DNA of 64,000 nt from Soehngenia longivitae. Lineage in GTDB: Bacteria > Bacillota > Clostridia > Tissierellales > Tissierellaceae. Position 1 is the first letter of the stretch. Each line of letters begins with the position of its first letter. The position numbers and the translations under genes are program-made. Of this stretch, positions 34,631 to 43,274 are shown piece by piece. The stretch spans positions 62,001 to 126,000 of the forward strand of contig NZ_SRIB01000004.1 in the NCBI RefSeq assembly GCF_004684055.1, written 5' to 3'. The notes below the pieces were generated by a model. It made no database searches and was not told the DNA's origin. It saw only the letters and a list, made by a program, of their open reading frames with translations.

Positions 34631-35532
34631 ATCTCAATCTCCTTCTTTTTATTATTGTATACTTGTGCAATAGAAACAACTGAAAGTATTAAAAAGAAAA
34701 TTACTGCTCTTGCTTGTCCTTCAGCCATATTATTATATTTAAAAGCTACGTTATATATGTGAACAGCAAGCATTTCTGTTGAATTGACAACTTCTCCTTT
34801 AAATATATCCGTTGGTCCTCCATTGGTTAATGCTACAATGATATCGTATTGTTTAAATGAAGTGACAAGAGTTAAAAATGAAGTTATAGTAAATGCCTGA
34901 GCAATCATTGGCATGGTTATGCTTTTGAATTTATGCCATGAGTTTGCACCGTCAATCTCACTTGCTTCAAGCAACTCTTGAGGAACATTCAATAAAGCTG
35001 CCACATAAATCATCATAATATATCCAGCATATTGCCAAGTATAAGCAGTGATTAACCCAATAAGTGTTAAATCTGGATTCGCTAATATCAACAAATTTTC
35101 GATAAAATCAATACCTAGGCTTCCCCCTATTTGTGGTACTACACTCTTAAAAATAAACTGCCATATATACCCAAGTACTAACCCTCCGATTAGATTTGGT
35201 ATAAAGAATCCTGCTCTAAAAAAATTTCTAAATTTTATCTCGCGTGTAACTAAGAAAGCAAATATTAGTGCTACTAGATTTATAGTTATCACACTTATCA
35301 ATGTAAATGTAAAAGTTCTAAACAATGAATATTGGAATTTTATATCTGAAAACATAGATCTATAATTTCCAAGTCCTACCCAATTTACTGGGATTCCTGG
35401 AACCGCTTGCCAATCAGTCATAGAATAGTAAATTCCCATAAAAAATGGAACTATTACTACTATAATGAAAGAAATCAAAGCAGGTGATAAAAATAACCAA
35501 AAAACCAATTTATCTTTAGTTTGTCTTTTCAT
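34627..35532 (-). CDS. Sugar ABC transporter permease (MalF type)
   Basis: 301-residue permease with six predicted helices, beginning MKRQTKDKLVFWLFLSPALI. The EAA loop is VPQELLEASEIDGANSWHKF. The family's first-helix motif PFFMGIYYSM and the long second extracellular loop are typical of oligosaccharide importers. ATG at 35532 is preferred over the GTG three codons upstream because AGAGGTG overlaps that GTG. It is separated from the binding-protein gene by a stem-loop, which probably keeps its expression below that of the lipoprotein. Confidence 0.94.
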   Translation of the reverse strand: MKRQTKDKLVFWLFLSPALISFIIVVIVPFFMGIYYSMTDWQAVPGIPVNWVGLGNYRSMFSDIKFQYSLFRTFTFTLISVITINLVALIFAFLVTREIKFRNFFRAGFFIPNLIGGLVLGYIWQFIFKSVVPQIGGSLGIDFIENLLILANPDLTLIGLITAYTWQYAGYIMMIYVAALLNVPQELLEASEIDGANSWHKFKSITMPMIAQAFTITSFLTLVTSFKQYDIIVALTNGGPTDIFKGEVVNSTEMLAVHIYNVAFKYNNMAEGQARAVIFFLILSVVSIAQVYNNKKKEIEM

Positions 35533-35554
35533 AAATTCCACCTCTTATATAAAT

Positions 35555-35583
35555 ATATGAAAGGGTATTAAACCCTTTCATAT
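35555..35583 (-). terminator. Intercistronic stem-loop after the binding-protein gene
   Basis: A 12-bp perfect stem (ATATGAAAGGGT with its complement) and five-base loop start right after the stop codon of the sugar-binding lipoprotein gene. There is no strong U-run. Such hairpins commonly stabilise the binding-protein mRNA and cut down read-through to the permease genes. Confidence 0.6.
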
Positions 35584-36840
35584 TTATTTTAATGCTTCGA
35601 TTGCTTTAGCAATTTGTTCAATAAAACCTTCTTTATCAAGATCTCCTTTTGCATAACTTTCATATATTGGTCCAAGAGTACCCATTCCAAAACCATCAGG
35701 CATATCATTTTGTAACCAAGTATAAGATCCATTTTCTTTAGCCATCCATTCAGTGACATTAGCTGATAATGGTGTGGTTGGCTTTAAAGTTACATTGTTA
35801 AAAGCAGGCACCATTTTTGCTTCATTAACCATATAGTTGTGCCCTTCTTCACTTGTTGCCATATAATTTAAGAAGTCTTTTGCTGCTTCTATATTTTTGC
35901 TGTCTTTATTAATTACATAAAATGAAGGTGCCCCAATAAATATCGCATTATGCTCACCCTTTACAGAAGCATGAGGTGCAAAACCCATTGGAAAATCTAC
36001 ACCGTTTTGTACAAACCATGGATCTATCCAGTTGCCTTGATGAATAAATACGGACTTACCAGTTGCAAATTGCCCAACTTGTGAGTCATAATTCCCTGTA
36101 ATAAGAACCGTTTCATCTGCATATTCGAATAACAACTCAACCCAATCAGCATATTCTGTCAAGCGTTGCATATCAACTTCGCCATTGTTCAGCTTATCAA
36201 GTACTGTTCTATCTCCATATGGAAGCCCTGCAGAAAGATATCCATTGAAATTATGAAGCCCTGTTACCCATCTCATATCAGGTCCAGCAGCCATAGCTAC
36301 TACTGAATCAATTCCCAATTCTTCTTTCATACTATCAATTTTTTCAAATGCTTCTCTATAAGCATCTTGGCTTGTTAAAGTTGCTGGGTCTACCCCTGCT
36401 TTATCAAGTAAATCTTTATTGTAAGCTAAACCCCAAGCTTCAACCGATACTGGAAATCCGTAAACTTTTCCATCTACAGTAAATTCAAGATCAGTTAAAT
36501 CAATCCATTCGTCGTCTGTAAATTCAATAATTTTTGAATTCCAAGTATTATAACCACCCATACCTTCTATTACAAAAATATCTGGTTCTCTATCAGATTG
36601 AAATTCTGCTTTTAAGCTATCCTGATAAGGTGTGTCTCCTCCTGTTGTTTTTACAATAATCTTATTACCTGTTGCTTCTTCATATTGTTTAGCAAATGCA
36701 GTTAATTGTTCACCTATTTCTACTTTGTTCTGATAAATTACAACTGACATATCTTCCTCATTACTAGATGTTGTACATCCTGCTAAAAGTGAAATCGTTA
36801 ACACTAAACTCATTAGTAATAATACATAACCTTTTTTCAT
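35584..36840 (-). CDS. Sugar-binding lipoprotein of ABC importer
   Basis: 418-residue solute-binding lipoprotein of the carbohydrate family 1. The signal sequence ends with LLAGC, lipidated at Cys22. The mature part has the two-lobe pattern: VVIYQNKVEIGEQLTAFAKQ near the start, VYGFPVSVEAWGLAYNKDLL and a later FIHQGNWIDPWFVQNG, the last likely lining the sugar pocket. It is the first gene of the importer operon, behind a promoter whose spacer is filled by a palindromic operator. The likely ligand is sucrose or another alpha-glucoside (inference from the intracellular GH13, GH65 and kinase genes). Confidence 0.93.
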   Translation of the reverse strand: MKKGYVLLLMSLVLTISLLAGCTTSSNEEDMSVVIYQNKVEIGEQLTAFAKQYEEATGNKIIVKTTGGDTPYQDSLKAEFQSDREPDIFVIEGMGGYNTWNSKIIEFTDDEWIDLTDLEFTVDGKVYGFPVSVEAWGLAYNKDLLDKAGVDPATLTSQDAYREAFEKIDSMKEELGIDSVVAMAAGPDMRWVTGLHNFNGYLSAGLPYGDRTVLDKLNNGEVDMQRLTEYADWVELLFEYADETVLITGNYDSQVGQFATGKSVFIHQGNWIDPWFVQNGVDFPMGFAPHASVKGEHNAIFIGAPSFYVINKDSKNIEAAKDFLNYMATSEEGHNYMVNEAKMVPAFNNVTLKPTTPLSANVTEWMAKENGSYTWLQNDMPDGFGMGTLGPIYESYAKGDLDKEGFIEQIAKAIEALK

Positions 36841-36889
36841 TATTATCCCCCTTTAATAATTGAGTGTGCTGCAACGGTACCTTAATTAC

Positions 36890-36918
36890 ATTATATGTAA
36901 CCGGTTACATAATTGCAA
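36890..36918 (-). promoter_or_regulatory. Promoter with operator in its spacer, upstream of the sugar-binding gene
   Basis: On the minus strand TTGCAA (36918-36913) and TATAAT (36895-36890) are 17 bases apart, and the spacer is almost wholly the perfect palindrome TATGTAACCGGTTACATA (36894-36911). Binding of a LacI-family protein here would exclude RNA polymerase. TGTAACCGGTTACA also matches the catabolite-responsive element consensus. Confidence 0.82.
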
Positions 36919-36925
36919 CTATTTT

Positions 36926-38749
36926 TTATTTATTTTTTAATATAAGAAATTCATATGGTCCAATTTGCACAAAATCATCTGTTAAATTCAACTCCTTTCC
37001 TTGTAATAATTCGACCATATGAGCATTTATGCCATGCCTTATTAACTGTGATGTGCTTAAAAATTGTCTATCCTCCGAAAAATTAAATATCAATAGTAAG
37101 TTATCATCATTTTCTTTTAATTGCTGAATAACTAAAATATGTTTGTTATCAACTTGGATTGCTCTTTCGTTTTTTATGCTACTGTCTAAATTGATTTCTT
37201 TCCTGATATTAATTAGCTTTATTAGATTATTAAAAATTACTCTCTCATATGAATCGCATTTTTCAGTATTATATGATTTTTCCCAATTGAATTTTTGTCT
37301 ATGAATCCATCTAGAATCATGTTTTTTATCAGGATCATTCTTATATTCATAATTATTTAATAAGCCTATTTCATCGCCACTGTATATCATTGGAATACCT
37401 TTTCTTAAAATAATAAGTGAATTTATTAGGTTTATTCGTTTTAGTGCTAATTCCAACTTATAATTATCTTTTTCTAACAATGCCTTTTCTAGACCAGCTA
37501 AACTAGCAAGCGTTCCACAATTTCTGGCATCTTTAGTGACAGGATCATACTCATATAGCTCTCCAATAGAAAAACTGTCTTTATAACTCCCCAAGTAAAA
37601 ATCAATCAGAAATTGTTTATGCAAAAATGGATCAAACCCGAGTCTCCTTAAATTATCTTCATTTAAGCCCCATCCTATATCATCATGACACCTTGCGTAA
37701 TTTATCCATTCAGTAGGCAAATTGTTGTTAACGATTGGCATTTTAGATATATGTCTTGCATCTCTTGTTGCTAAAGAATTCCAAATCTCAACCATATATG
37801 ATGCATTGTACAAAAGATCGCATTCTAAACTAGCTTCACTGCCGAAATATCTAGTAATTATTTCTGGGGCTACTATCGACTCACCTAATAGAACTGTAGA
37901 TGGAGAATATTGAGCCAAAATAGTTCTAAATATTTTTAATATTATATGTACTTCTGGTAAATTTCTACATGAAGTGCCTATTGTTTTCCATATATATGGA
38001 ATAGCATCTAATCTTATCATATCTACACCCAAATTAGTGTAGTATAATAATATAGAAGTCATTTCTTCAAGCACTTTAGGATTTCGATAATTCAAATCCC
38101 ATTGAAAATCATAAAAAGTCGTCATTACCCACTTATCAAGGTCTTTAACGTAGGTGAAATTTCCAGGTGCAACTTTAGGAAAAACTTGATTCATAGTAGC
38201 TTCATATTGTCTTGGTATCGTATAATCATCATACATAAAATAATAGTCTTGATACTTTTTATCTCCAGATTTAGCTTTAATTGCCCATTCATGATCATCG
38301 GAAGTATGGTTTATAACATAATCAATACAAATTCTAATTCCATTATCATGAAAAATTTTTATTGCTTTCTTTAAAGATTCTACGTTTCCTAATTTTGGAT
38401 TTACTTCTCTATAATCACGGACAGCATACCCACCGTCATTTTCTCCATTTCTAGGTTGAACTAAAGGCATTAAATGAATTAAGGTAATTCCGAGATTTTT
38501 GAAATATTCTGTTTTACTCACTAGTCCTTCAATGTCATTATTGAATAAATCTACATAAAGCATCATACCTACTGTATTAGCTGAATGTATCCATTCTGGT
38601 GAGTTAGATATCAATTGATTTTCTTCTCGTAATGAGTAGTTTTTTATTATCATTTCTAAAAGGCTATTGAAATCAGAAATCCTATCTGGATATAACTTCA
38701 AATAATCATCTAATATAAGTTCTTTTAATTTATCAATGTTTAGCGCCAA
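36926..38749 (-). CDS. GH13 subfamily 4-type amylosucrase / sucrose hydrolase-like enzyme
   Basis: 607-residue alpha-amylase-family enzyme closely resembling amylosucrases, which split sucrose and pass glucose to a glucan or to water. The opening TVGMMLYVDLFNNDIEGL, HLMPLVQPRNGENDGGYAV and TTFYDFQWDLNYRNP are characteristic. Catalytic residues are D248 (MIRLDAIPYIW), E290 (LLGESIVAP) and D356 (CHDDIGWGL). There is no signal peptide, so it acts inside the cell on imported sugar. Start is TTG with AAAGGAGG before it. It is transcribed from its own promoter, whose spacer carries the same operator as the importer operon downstream. Hydrolase versus transglucosylase activity cannot be read from sequence. 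Confidence 0.88.
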   Translation of the reverse strand: MALNIDKLKELILDDYLKLYPDRISDFNSLLEMIIKNYSLREENQLISNSPEWIHSANTVGMMLYVDLFNNDIEGLVSKTEYFKNLGITLIHLMPLVQPRNGENDGGYAVRDYREVNPKLGNVESLKKAIKIFHDNGIRICIDYVINHTSDDHEWAIKAKSGDKKYQDYYFMYDDYTIPRQYEATMNQVFPKVAPGNFTYVKDLDKWVMTTFYDFQWDLNYRNPKVLEEMTSILLYYTNLGVDMIRLDAIPYIWKTIGTSCRNLPEVHIILKIFRTILAQYSPSTVLLGESIVAPEIITRYFGSEASLECDLLYNASYMVEIWNSLATRDARHISKMPIVNNNLPTEWINYARCHDDIGWGLNEDNLRRLGFDPFLHKQFLIDFYLGSYKDSFSIGELYEYDPVTKDARNCGTLASLAGLEKALLEKDNYKLELALKRINLINSLIILRKGIPMIYSGDEIGLLNNYEYKNDPDKKHDSRWIHRQKFNWEKSYNTEKCDSYERVIFNNLIKLINIRKEINLDSSIKNERAIQVDNKHILVIQQLKENDDNLLLIFNFSEDRQFLSTSQLIRHGINAHMVELLQGKELNLTDDFVQIGPYEFLILKNK

Positions 38750-38770
38750 ATCTCTTCCTCCTTTATAATA

Positions 38771-38799
38771 ATTTTATGTAACCGGTTTCATGATGTCAA
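38771..38799 (-). promoter_or_regulatory. Promoter with operator in its spacer, upstream of the GH13 gene
   Basis: On the minus strand TTGACA (38799-38794) and TAAAAT (38776-38771) are 17 bases apart. The spacer holds ATGAAACCGGTTACAT (38776-38791), a one-mismatch copy of the palindrome before the binding-protein gene, at the same place relative to the promoter boxes. Confidence 0.8.
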
Positions 38800-38842
38800 T
38801 ACATTTTTACTCAACTTTTATAAATTTTTTTGTAAAAAAATA

Positions 38843-38873
38843 TTGACATTTTATAACTTATATGATATATAAT
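38843..38873 (+). promoter_or_regulatory. hsp20 promoter
   Basis: TTGACA at 38843-38848 is followed by TATATA at 38866 (17-base spacer) or TATAAT at 38868 (19-base spacer). The CIRCE operator starts three bases after the second -10 version, so transcription begins inside it. Confidence 0.75.
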
Positions 38874-38875
38874 AA

Positions 38876-38902
38876 TTAGCACTCAGGAAGTGAGAGTGCT
38901 AA
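38876..38902 (+). promoter_or_regulatory. CIRCE operator (HrcA site)
   Basis: TTAGCACTC, nine bases, GAGTGCTAA: a perfect 9-9-9 CIRCE element. HrcA binds this sequence and represses heat-shock genes in Firmicutes. It overlaps the expected transcription start of the hsp20 gene. Confidence 0.95.
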
Positions 38903-38942
38903 TAAAAATAAAATATTAATAAAATTAAAGGGGGTTGTTACT

Positions 38943-39392
38943 ATGGCTGGCTTAATTCCTTTCAACAGAAGAAGAGATTTAGCTACAAGAGGTTCAGGAA
39001 TTGATGAATTCTACAATATGTTAGATGACTTCTTCACAAGTGATTGGCCATTTAGAAGAAGCCTTGAAAGCGACACCTTTAAGTTAGATGTTGTTGATAA
39101 CGGAAATGAATATCTTATAGAAGCAGAATTGCCAGGTGTAGATAAAAAAGACATAAATATTGAAATGGTTGATGGTCGATTAGAAATATCTGTTACAAAA
39201 GATGAAAGTAAAGAAGAAAAAGATAAAAACTATATTCACAAAGAAAGATATTACAGTTCAATGTCTAGATCTATATATCTAGCTGATGCTAAAAATGAAG
39301 GATTAAAAGCAAAATTAGAGAATGGGGTATTGAAAATAACCGTCCCTAAAGAAGAAATAAAAGAGAATAAAGTAAAAGTAGCTATCGAATAA
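38943..39392 (+). CDS. hsp20: Small heat-shock protein, Hsp20 family
   Basis: 149-residue alpha-crystallin-domain chaperone that holds unfolding proteins in the cytoplasm. A short N-terminal arm (FYNMLDDFFTSDWPF) leads to the alpha-crystallin domain (about 45-149), with YLIEAELPGVDKKDINIEM, the long loop containing KERYYSSMSRSIYL and the ending LENGVLKITVPKEE. ATG follows AAAGGGGG. A perfect CIRCE element and promoter directly upstream put it under HrcA control, which is less usual for hsp20 than for groESL or dnaK. A terminator follows. Confidence 0.96.
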   Translation: MAGLIPFNRRRDLATRGSGIDEFYNMLDDFFTSDWPFRRSLESDTFKLDVVDNGNEYLIEAELPGVDKKDINIEMVDGRLEISVTKDESKEEKDKNYIHKERYYSSMSRSIYLADAKNEGLKAKLENGVLKITVPKEEIKENKVKVAIE

Positions 39393-39426
39393 TGAAAAGA
39401 GCATTTATGCTCTTTTCATTATTTTT
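39391..39426 (+). terminator. Terminator of hsp20
   Basis: A 14-bp stem (AATGAAAAGAGCAT at 39391-39404 paired with 39407-39420) overlaps the stop codon and is followed by ATTTTTT. Confidence 0.92.
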
Positions 39427-39506
39427 TGTATTACATAAATATGATTAAATTGTGATAATTATGTGTATATAATTAACTAAAGATATCAATTATAGGAGGT
39501 ACTAAA

Positions 39507-40862
39507 ATGACTTCTTTAAAACAGTTTGCATCAAACATCGCTGTTAATCAAGTTATAAATTACATAGATAAAAACCCTAAGGAAAACCTTAACAAGATAT
39601 TAAATCTTAGTGAAAAGTTCTTAACAAATCCAAGAGATATAAAAGTGCTGTATATGTTAAGAAACGCAGTGAGCAATGAAGATAGTAATTGGAAACAATT
39701 AACAGACAGGTTCTTTGAACAGACTACCTTGAATTGTCAAAAAAAATTTATCAATAATTTTTTAATCAATTCAAATATATATGGAACTCAATTGAGAAAT
39801 GAAAAAAAAGCTGAGTTAGAAATATCAATACCATGGGCAATATTGATGGATCCTACTTCTAGATGTAATCTCAAATGCACTGGATGTTGGGCAGCAAGCT
39901 ATGACCAAAAAGATGATCTTTCATATGAAACAATGAATAGAATCATAAACGAAGGAAAAGAATTAGGAATTTATGTTTACCTTTTCTCTGGTGGTGAACC
40001 TTTTATTAAGATAGATGAAATTCTCAAATTATGTGAAGAACATCAAGACTGTTACTTTACTTGTTTTACTAATGGTACACTGATTACAAAAGAAGTTGCT
40101 AAAAAAATTGCAGAAGTAAGTAATTTTGCACCTGGAATTTCAATCGAAGGTTTTGAAAAGGACACAGATTTTAGAAGAGGAAACGGAACTTATAAAAAGG
40201 TCCTTCAAGGGATGGACAATCTCAAGGAGGCTGGGGTAATTTTTGGTACATCTATGTGTTATCATCATTATAATTACAAAGAAATTGTTTCAGAAGAATT
40301 TATTGATTTTCTAATAGATAAAGGCGCTTACTTTGTATGGTTATTCACATATATGCCAATAGGAAAGGATGCTGATATTGATCTTTGCGTAAGACCAGAT
40401 GAAAGAGCTTATATGTATAGAAAAGTTCATGCTCTTAGAAATGAAAAACCAATATTTTTAATGGATTTTTGGAATGATGGTGAATATGTAAATGGGTGTA
40501 TAGCTGGAGGAAGACAATATTTCCACATAAATGCCCATGGAGATGTAGAACCTTGTGCATTTGTTCATTACTCAGATACAAATATTAAAAATGTATCTTT
40601 AATTGAAGCTTTAAATAGTAATATATTCAAAGCTTATCAAAAAAGACAACCATTCAATGAAAATCACTTAAGACCATGTCCTATTCTTGATAATCCGAAT
40701 TATATAGTAGAGATTGTTAATGAAAGTGGTGCAATCTCAACTCAACCAATTGATAAAGAAAAGCCTGAGGAGCTTTTTGAAAAATGTTCCATTATAGCTG
40801 ATAATTGGGCAAGTGTAGCGGATGATATATGGTATGATAAAAAAATAAAACAAAATAGATAA
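39507..40862 (+). CDS. Radical SAM protein with C-terminal extra-cluster cysteines
   Basis: 451-residue radical SAM enzyme of unknown substrate. The SAM-binding 4Fe-4S motif is C120-x3-C124-x2-C127 (SRCNLKCTGCWA), followed by FSGGEPF and the barrel segment GISIEGFEKDTDFRRGNGTY. The C-terminal third has grouped cysteines (NGCIAGGRQ, GDVEPCAFVHYS, RPCPILDNP, FEKCSII), suggesting a SPASM-like auxiliary cluster. The ~105-residue N-terminal helical region is unusual for simple family members. ATG follows ATAGGAGG. It is a single gene with a terminator, with no precursor peptide gene seen beside it, so peptide maturation is not supported. Confidence 0.88.
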   Translation: MTSLKQFASNIAVNQVINYIDKNPKENLNKILNLSEKFLTNPRDIKVLYMLRNAVSNEDSNWKQLTDRFFEQTTLNCQKKFINNFLINSNIYGTQLRNEKKAELEISIPWAILMDPTSRCNLKCTGCWAASYDQKDDLSYETMNRIINEGKELGIYVYLFSGGEPFIKIDEILKLCEEHQDCYFTCFTNGTLITKEVAKKIAEVSNFAPGISIEGFEKDTDFRRGNGTYKKVLQGMDNLKEAGVIFGTSMCYHHYNYKEIVSEEFIDFLIDKGAYFVWLFTYMPIGKDADIDLCVRPDERAYMYRKVHALRNEKPIFLMDFWNDGEYVNGCIAGGRQYFHINAHGDVEPCAFVHYSDTNIKNVSLIEALNSNIFKAYQKRQPFNENHLRPCPILDNPNYIVEIVNESGAISTQPIDKEKPEELFEKCSIIADNWASVADDIWYDKKIKQNR

Positions 40863-40866
40863 ATTT

Positions 40867-40893
40867 AAACAACCCTATTGTACAGGGTTGTTT
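40867..40893. terminator. Bidirectional terminator
   Basis: AAACAACCCT (40867-40876) pairs with AGGGTTGTTT (40884-40893) and is followed by a run of T on the plus strand. It lies between the radical SAM gene and the convergent membrane-protein gene, whose stop codon it contains. Confidence 0.88.
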
Positions 40894-41636
40894 TTTTGTT
40901 CATCAAGTTTTTCATATATTTTTTGTTTAATATCAATAACTTGATCTATCAAACTTTCTAGTTTGTCTTTTGTTAATTTAGGATATATTTTAATTAAATA
41001 TATCTGTCTATTTTTAATTCTTGTAGCTAAATTTAAAATTTTATTGTTTAATAGTTCATCCTGAATTTTTTGCAAATTTAATTCACCTGCTATATTTTTT
41101 AATTCAGCTAGAATATTCTTTAGCTCTATAAGCGAACTAATAGTTAAAGTTACATCTACCACAAACACAATTAGTGTTATATTATGAATAATTACAAGTG
41201 TAGGTAAACTAAAGATTGATAAAAACATTTCTATGGTTGGCTGTAAGAACTTTATTAAGATTATTGTAGCAATTCCCCATAGAATTGAAAATTTGAGTGA
41301 TATGTAGCCTTTTATATTAAATTTATCATCACTATAATCCCACCACTTATTGCCAAATACCTTTTCTAGTATTAGCCCAGTTATAAATTCAATTAATGAA
41401 GCTAATATTGCCCCAGCTAAAAAAATTAAGATTGGATTTTGAGGTAATCTATTTAATAAAGTTATCATAATAATTGCGGCTACTCCATATATAGGGCACC
41501 ATGGACCATTTAAAAAGCCGCGGTTGACAAGCTTTTTTTCAGTATATATATGAAATAATACTTCTACAACCCAGCCAAGCATTGAATAAATAATAAAATA
41601 TAAAAAATAATTAAAAAATATCTCCCTGTAGTTCAT
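40875..41636 (-). CDS. Membrane protein of the CmpB-like (PF06541) family
   Basis: 253-residue membrane protein with about five or six helices, of the family labelled putative ABC transporter type IV / CmpB. Recognisable pieces are IYSMLGWVVEVLFHI, RGFLNGPWCPIYGVAAI, IEFITGLILEKVFGNKWWDYS and GYISLKFSILWGIA. The last ~85 residues are a charged helical cytoplasmic tail (ELKNILAELKNIAGELNLQK). No ATPase gene is near, and the transporter label of the family has little support, so function is open. It is monocistronic. Confidence 0.8.
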   Translation of the reverse strand: MNYREIFFNYFLYFIIYSMLGWVVEVLFHIYTEKKLVNRGFLNGPWCPIYGVAAIIMITLLNRLPQNPILIFLAGAILASLIEFITGLILEKVFGNKWWDYSDDKFNIKGYISLKFSILWGIATIILIKFLQPTIEMFLSIFSLPTLVIIHNITLIVFVVDVTLTISSLIELKNILAELKNIAGELNLQKIQDELLNNKILNLATRIKNRQIYLIKIYPKLTKDKLESLIDQVIDIKQKIYEKLDEQKNNPVQ

Positions 41637-41873
41637 ATTACACCTCTTTAAATCTAGTAGTTTTTAATATACCTTCCATATTGTTTCTTTTATCCCTATT
41701 AAGAATTATCATATCAGTCTGCTTATAATACTATAGCATTTGGTAAATATTATCAATACATTAAATAACTATAAATTATAATAGTATTCTCTTTTTGTTT
41801 AATACATGATAGCTTATTGTATTAAATTTTGGGTATACATAATATAAATAAATATACATGGAGGTGTATAATT

Positions 41874-42641
41874 ATGTTTGAAGGTAAAGTAGCTATTGTT
41901 ACAGGCGCTAGTGGTGGCATAGGCAGTGCGGTTGTAAAACAATTAAGTGAGAAGGGTGCAAAACTTACTCTTGTAGGAACAAGTCAAGAAAAGTTAGATA
42001 AATTAGCAAAAGATTTAAATTTGAAGGAAGGTCAATTTATTGCCGTTCCTGCTGATGTATCAAAAGAAGAAGATGTAATAAACTATGTAGAAAAAACTAT
42101 TGAAGCTTTTGGCCAAATAGACATATTAATAAACAATGCTGGTTATGAAAGCAAAGTTACGCCAATTGTTGACACACCAATCGATGACTTTAAAAGGGTA
42201 ATTGGAATAAATGTAGAGGGAGTTTTCAATGGGATGAAATATGTTCTTAAACATATGATTCCTAGAAAATCAGGCGTAATTGTAAATACTGCTTCTGTTG
42301 CTGGTTTAATGGGTTCTCCCGGGCTTGCTGCATATACTGCAAGTAAACATGCAGTCGTAGGTTTAACTAAAACAGCAGCTCTAGAAGTTGCACAATTCGG
42401 AATTCGAGTTAATGCTGTTGCTCCTTCTCCAGTCGATAACAGAATGATGAGATCAATAGAAGATGCAATTACTGGCGGTAAGGGTGAGATGGCTAAAAAA
42501 GAGTTTGAAAAAAATATCCCTCTAGGTAGATATGCTACTAATGAAGATATCGCTAATATGATAATCTTTTTAGCATCAGATCAAGCCTCATTTTTGACAG
42601 GAGGCATTTACAGAGTAGATGGTGGTATGGGAGCTAAATAA
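41874..42641 (+). CDS. Short-chain dehydrogenase/reductase (FabG-like)
   Basis: 256-residue NAD(P)-dependent SDR. The Rossmann loop is TGASGGIG near residue 11, followed by NNAG, then the catalytic Ser in NTASVAGLMGS and YTASKHAVVG with the Tyr-x3-Lys pair. The C-terminus has FLASDQASFLTGGIYRVDGG, common to FabG and many alcohol or sugar dehydrogenases. The start is ATG at 41874 because GGAGGTG lies eight bases before it; a longer in-frame reading from 41829 lacks a ribosome site. It is monocistronic and far from other lipid genes, so a role outside fatty acid synthesis is as likely. Confidence 0.92.
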   Translation: MFEGKVAIVTGASGGIGSAVVKQLSEKGAKLTLVGTSQEKLDKLAKDLNLKEGQFIAVPADVSKEEDVINYVEKTIEAFGQIDILINNAGYESKVTPIVDTPIDDFKRVIGINVEGVFNGMKYVLKHMIPRKSGVIVNTASVAGLMGSPGLAAYTASKHAVVGLTKTAALEVAQFGIRVNAVAPSPVDNRMMRSIEDAITGGKGEMAKKEFEKNIPLGRYATNEDIANMIIFLASDQASFLTGGIYRVDGGMGAK

Positions 42642-42666
42642 AGCACTGCTTTTGCAGTGCTTTTTT
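42640..42666 (+). terminator. Terminator of the SDR gene
   Basis: AAAGCACTGC pairs with GCAGTGCTTT around a TTTT loop at 42640-42663, directly after the stop codon, and runs into TTTTTT. Confidence 0.93.
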
Positions 42667-42734
42667 CCTATTGCAATCTTTCGTAATGATGGATAAAATA
42701 TAATTGAAAATAATTATTGCATAGGAGAATTAAA

Positions 42735-43274
42735 ATGAATTTAATTTCCATTCTAAAAATAAACAAAGTTAATGAAGATTATTTTGATTATGTCGATACA
42801 GTTTATGACTTGATTAACCACCCTAAAGTAAAATCTATGAATGAATATATTCAGCATGGGGATATAACAACACTAAATCACTGTTTAAACGTTTCTTATA
42901 AAAGTTTTTTGATAAGCAAAAAATTAAATCTAGACTGTAATTCATGTGCTAGAGCTGGTCTTCTACATGATTTTTTCTTGTATGATTGGCATAATCATGA
43001 ACCCATGGATACACTCCATGGATTTGCTCATCCACTCATAGCATTAAGAAATGCTGAAGAAAATTTTCAATTAAATGAATTAGAAAAAGATATAATAATA
43101 AAACATATGTGGCCATTGACTTTAAAGTTGCCCAGACATAAAGAATCATATATAGTGTGTTTCGTAGACAAATACTGTTCGTTAACAGAAATTGTCATTA
43201 GTAACTTAAATAGAATTTACCATTGGAGCTTAGTTAAAAAGTCATTTGTAAAAAATTTGCTAAAATTTAGCTAG
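42735..43274 (+). CDS. HD-domain phosphohydrolase-like protein
   Basis: 179-residue HD-superfamily protein. The metal dyad is in ARAGLLHDFFLYDWH, an earlier His lies in TLNHCLNVSYKSF, and later His/Asp residues (GFAHPLIALRN, KHMWPL, CFVDKYCSL) complete a typical HD site. The arrangement is that of small stand-alone HD proteins seen widely in Clostridia, whose substrate (nucleotide or phosphoester) is not known. ATG follows ATAGGAGAA; an upstream reading from 42717 has no ribosome site. The last eight bases overlap the end of the convergent EamA gene. Confidence 0.85.
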   Translation: MNLISILKINKVNEDYFDYVDTVYDLINHPKVKSMNEYIQHGDITTLNHCLNVSYKSFLISKKLNLDCNSCARAGLLHDFFLYDWHNHEPMDTLHGFAHPLIALRNAEENFQLNELEKDIIIKHMWPLTLKLPRHKESYIVCFVDKYCSLTEIVISNLNRIYHWSLVKKSFVKNLLKFS

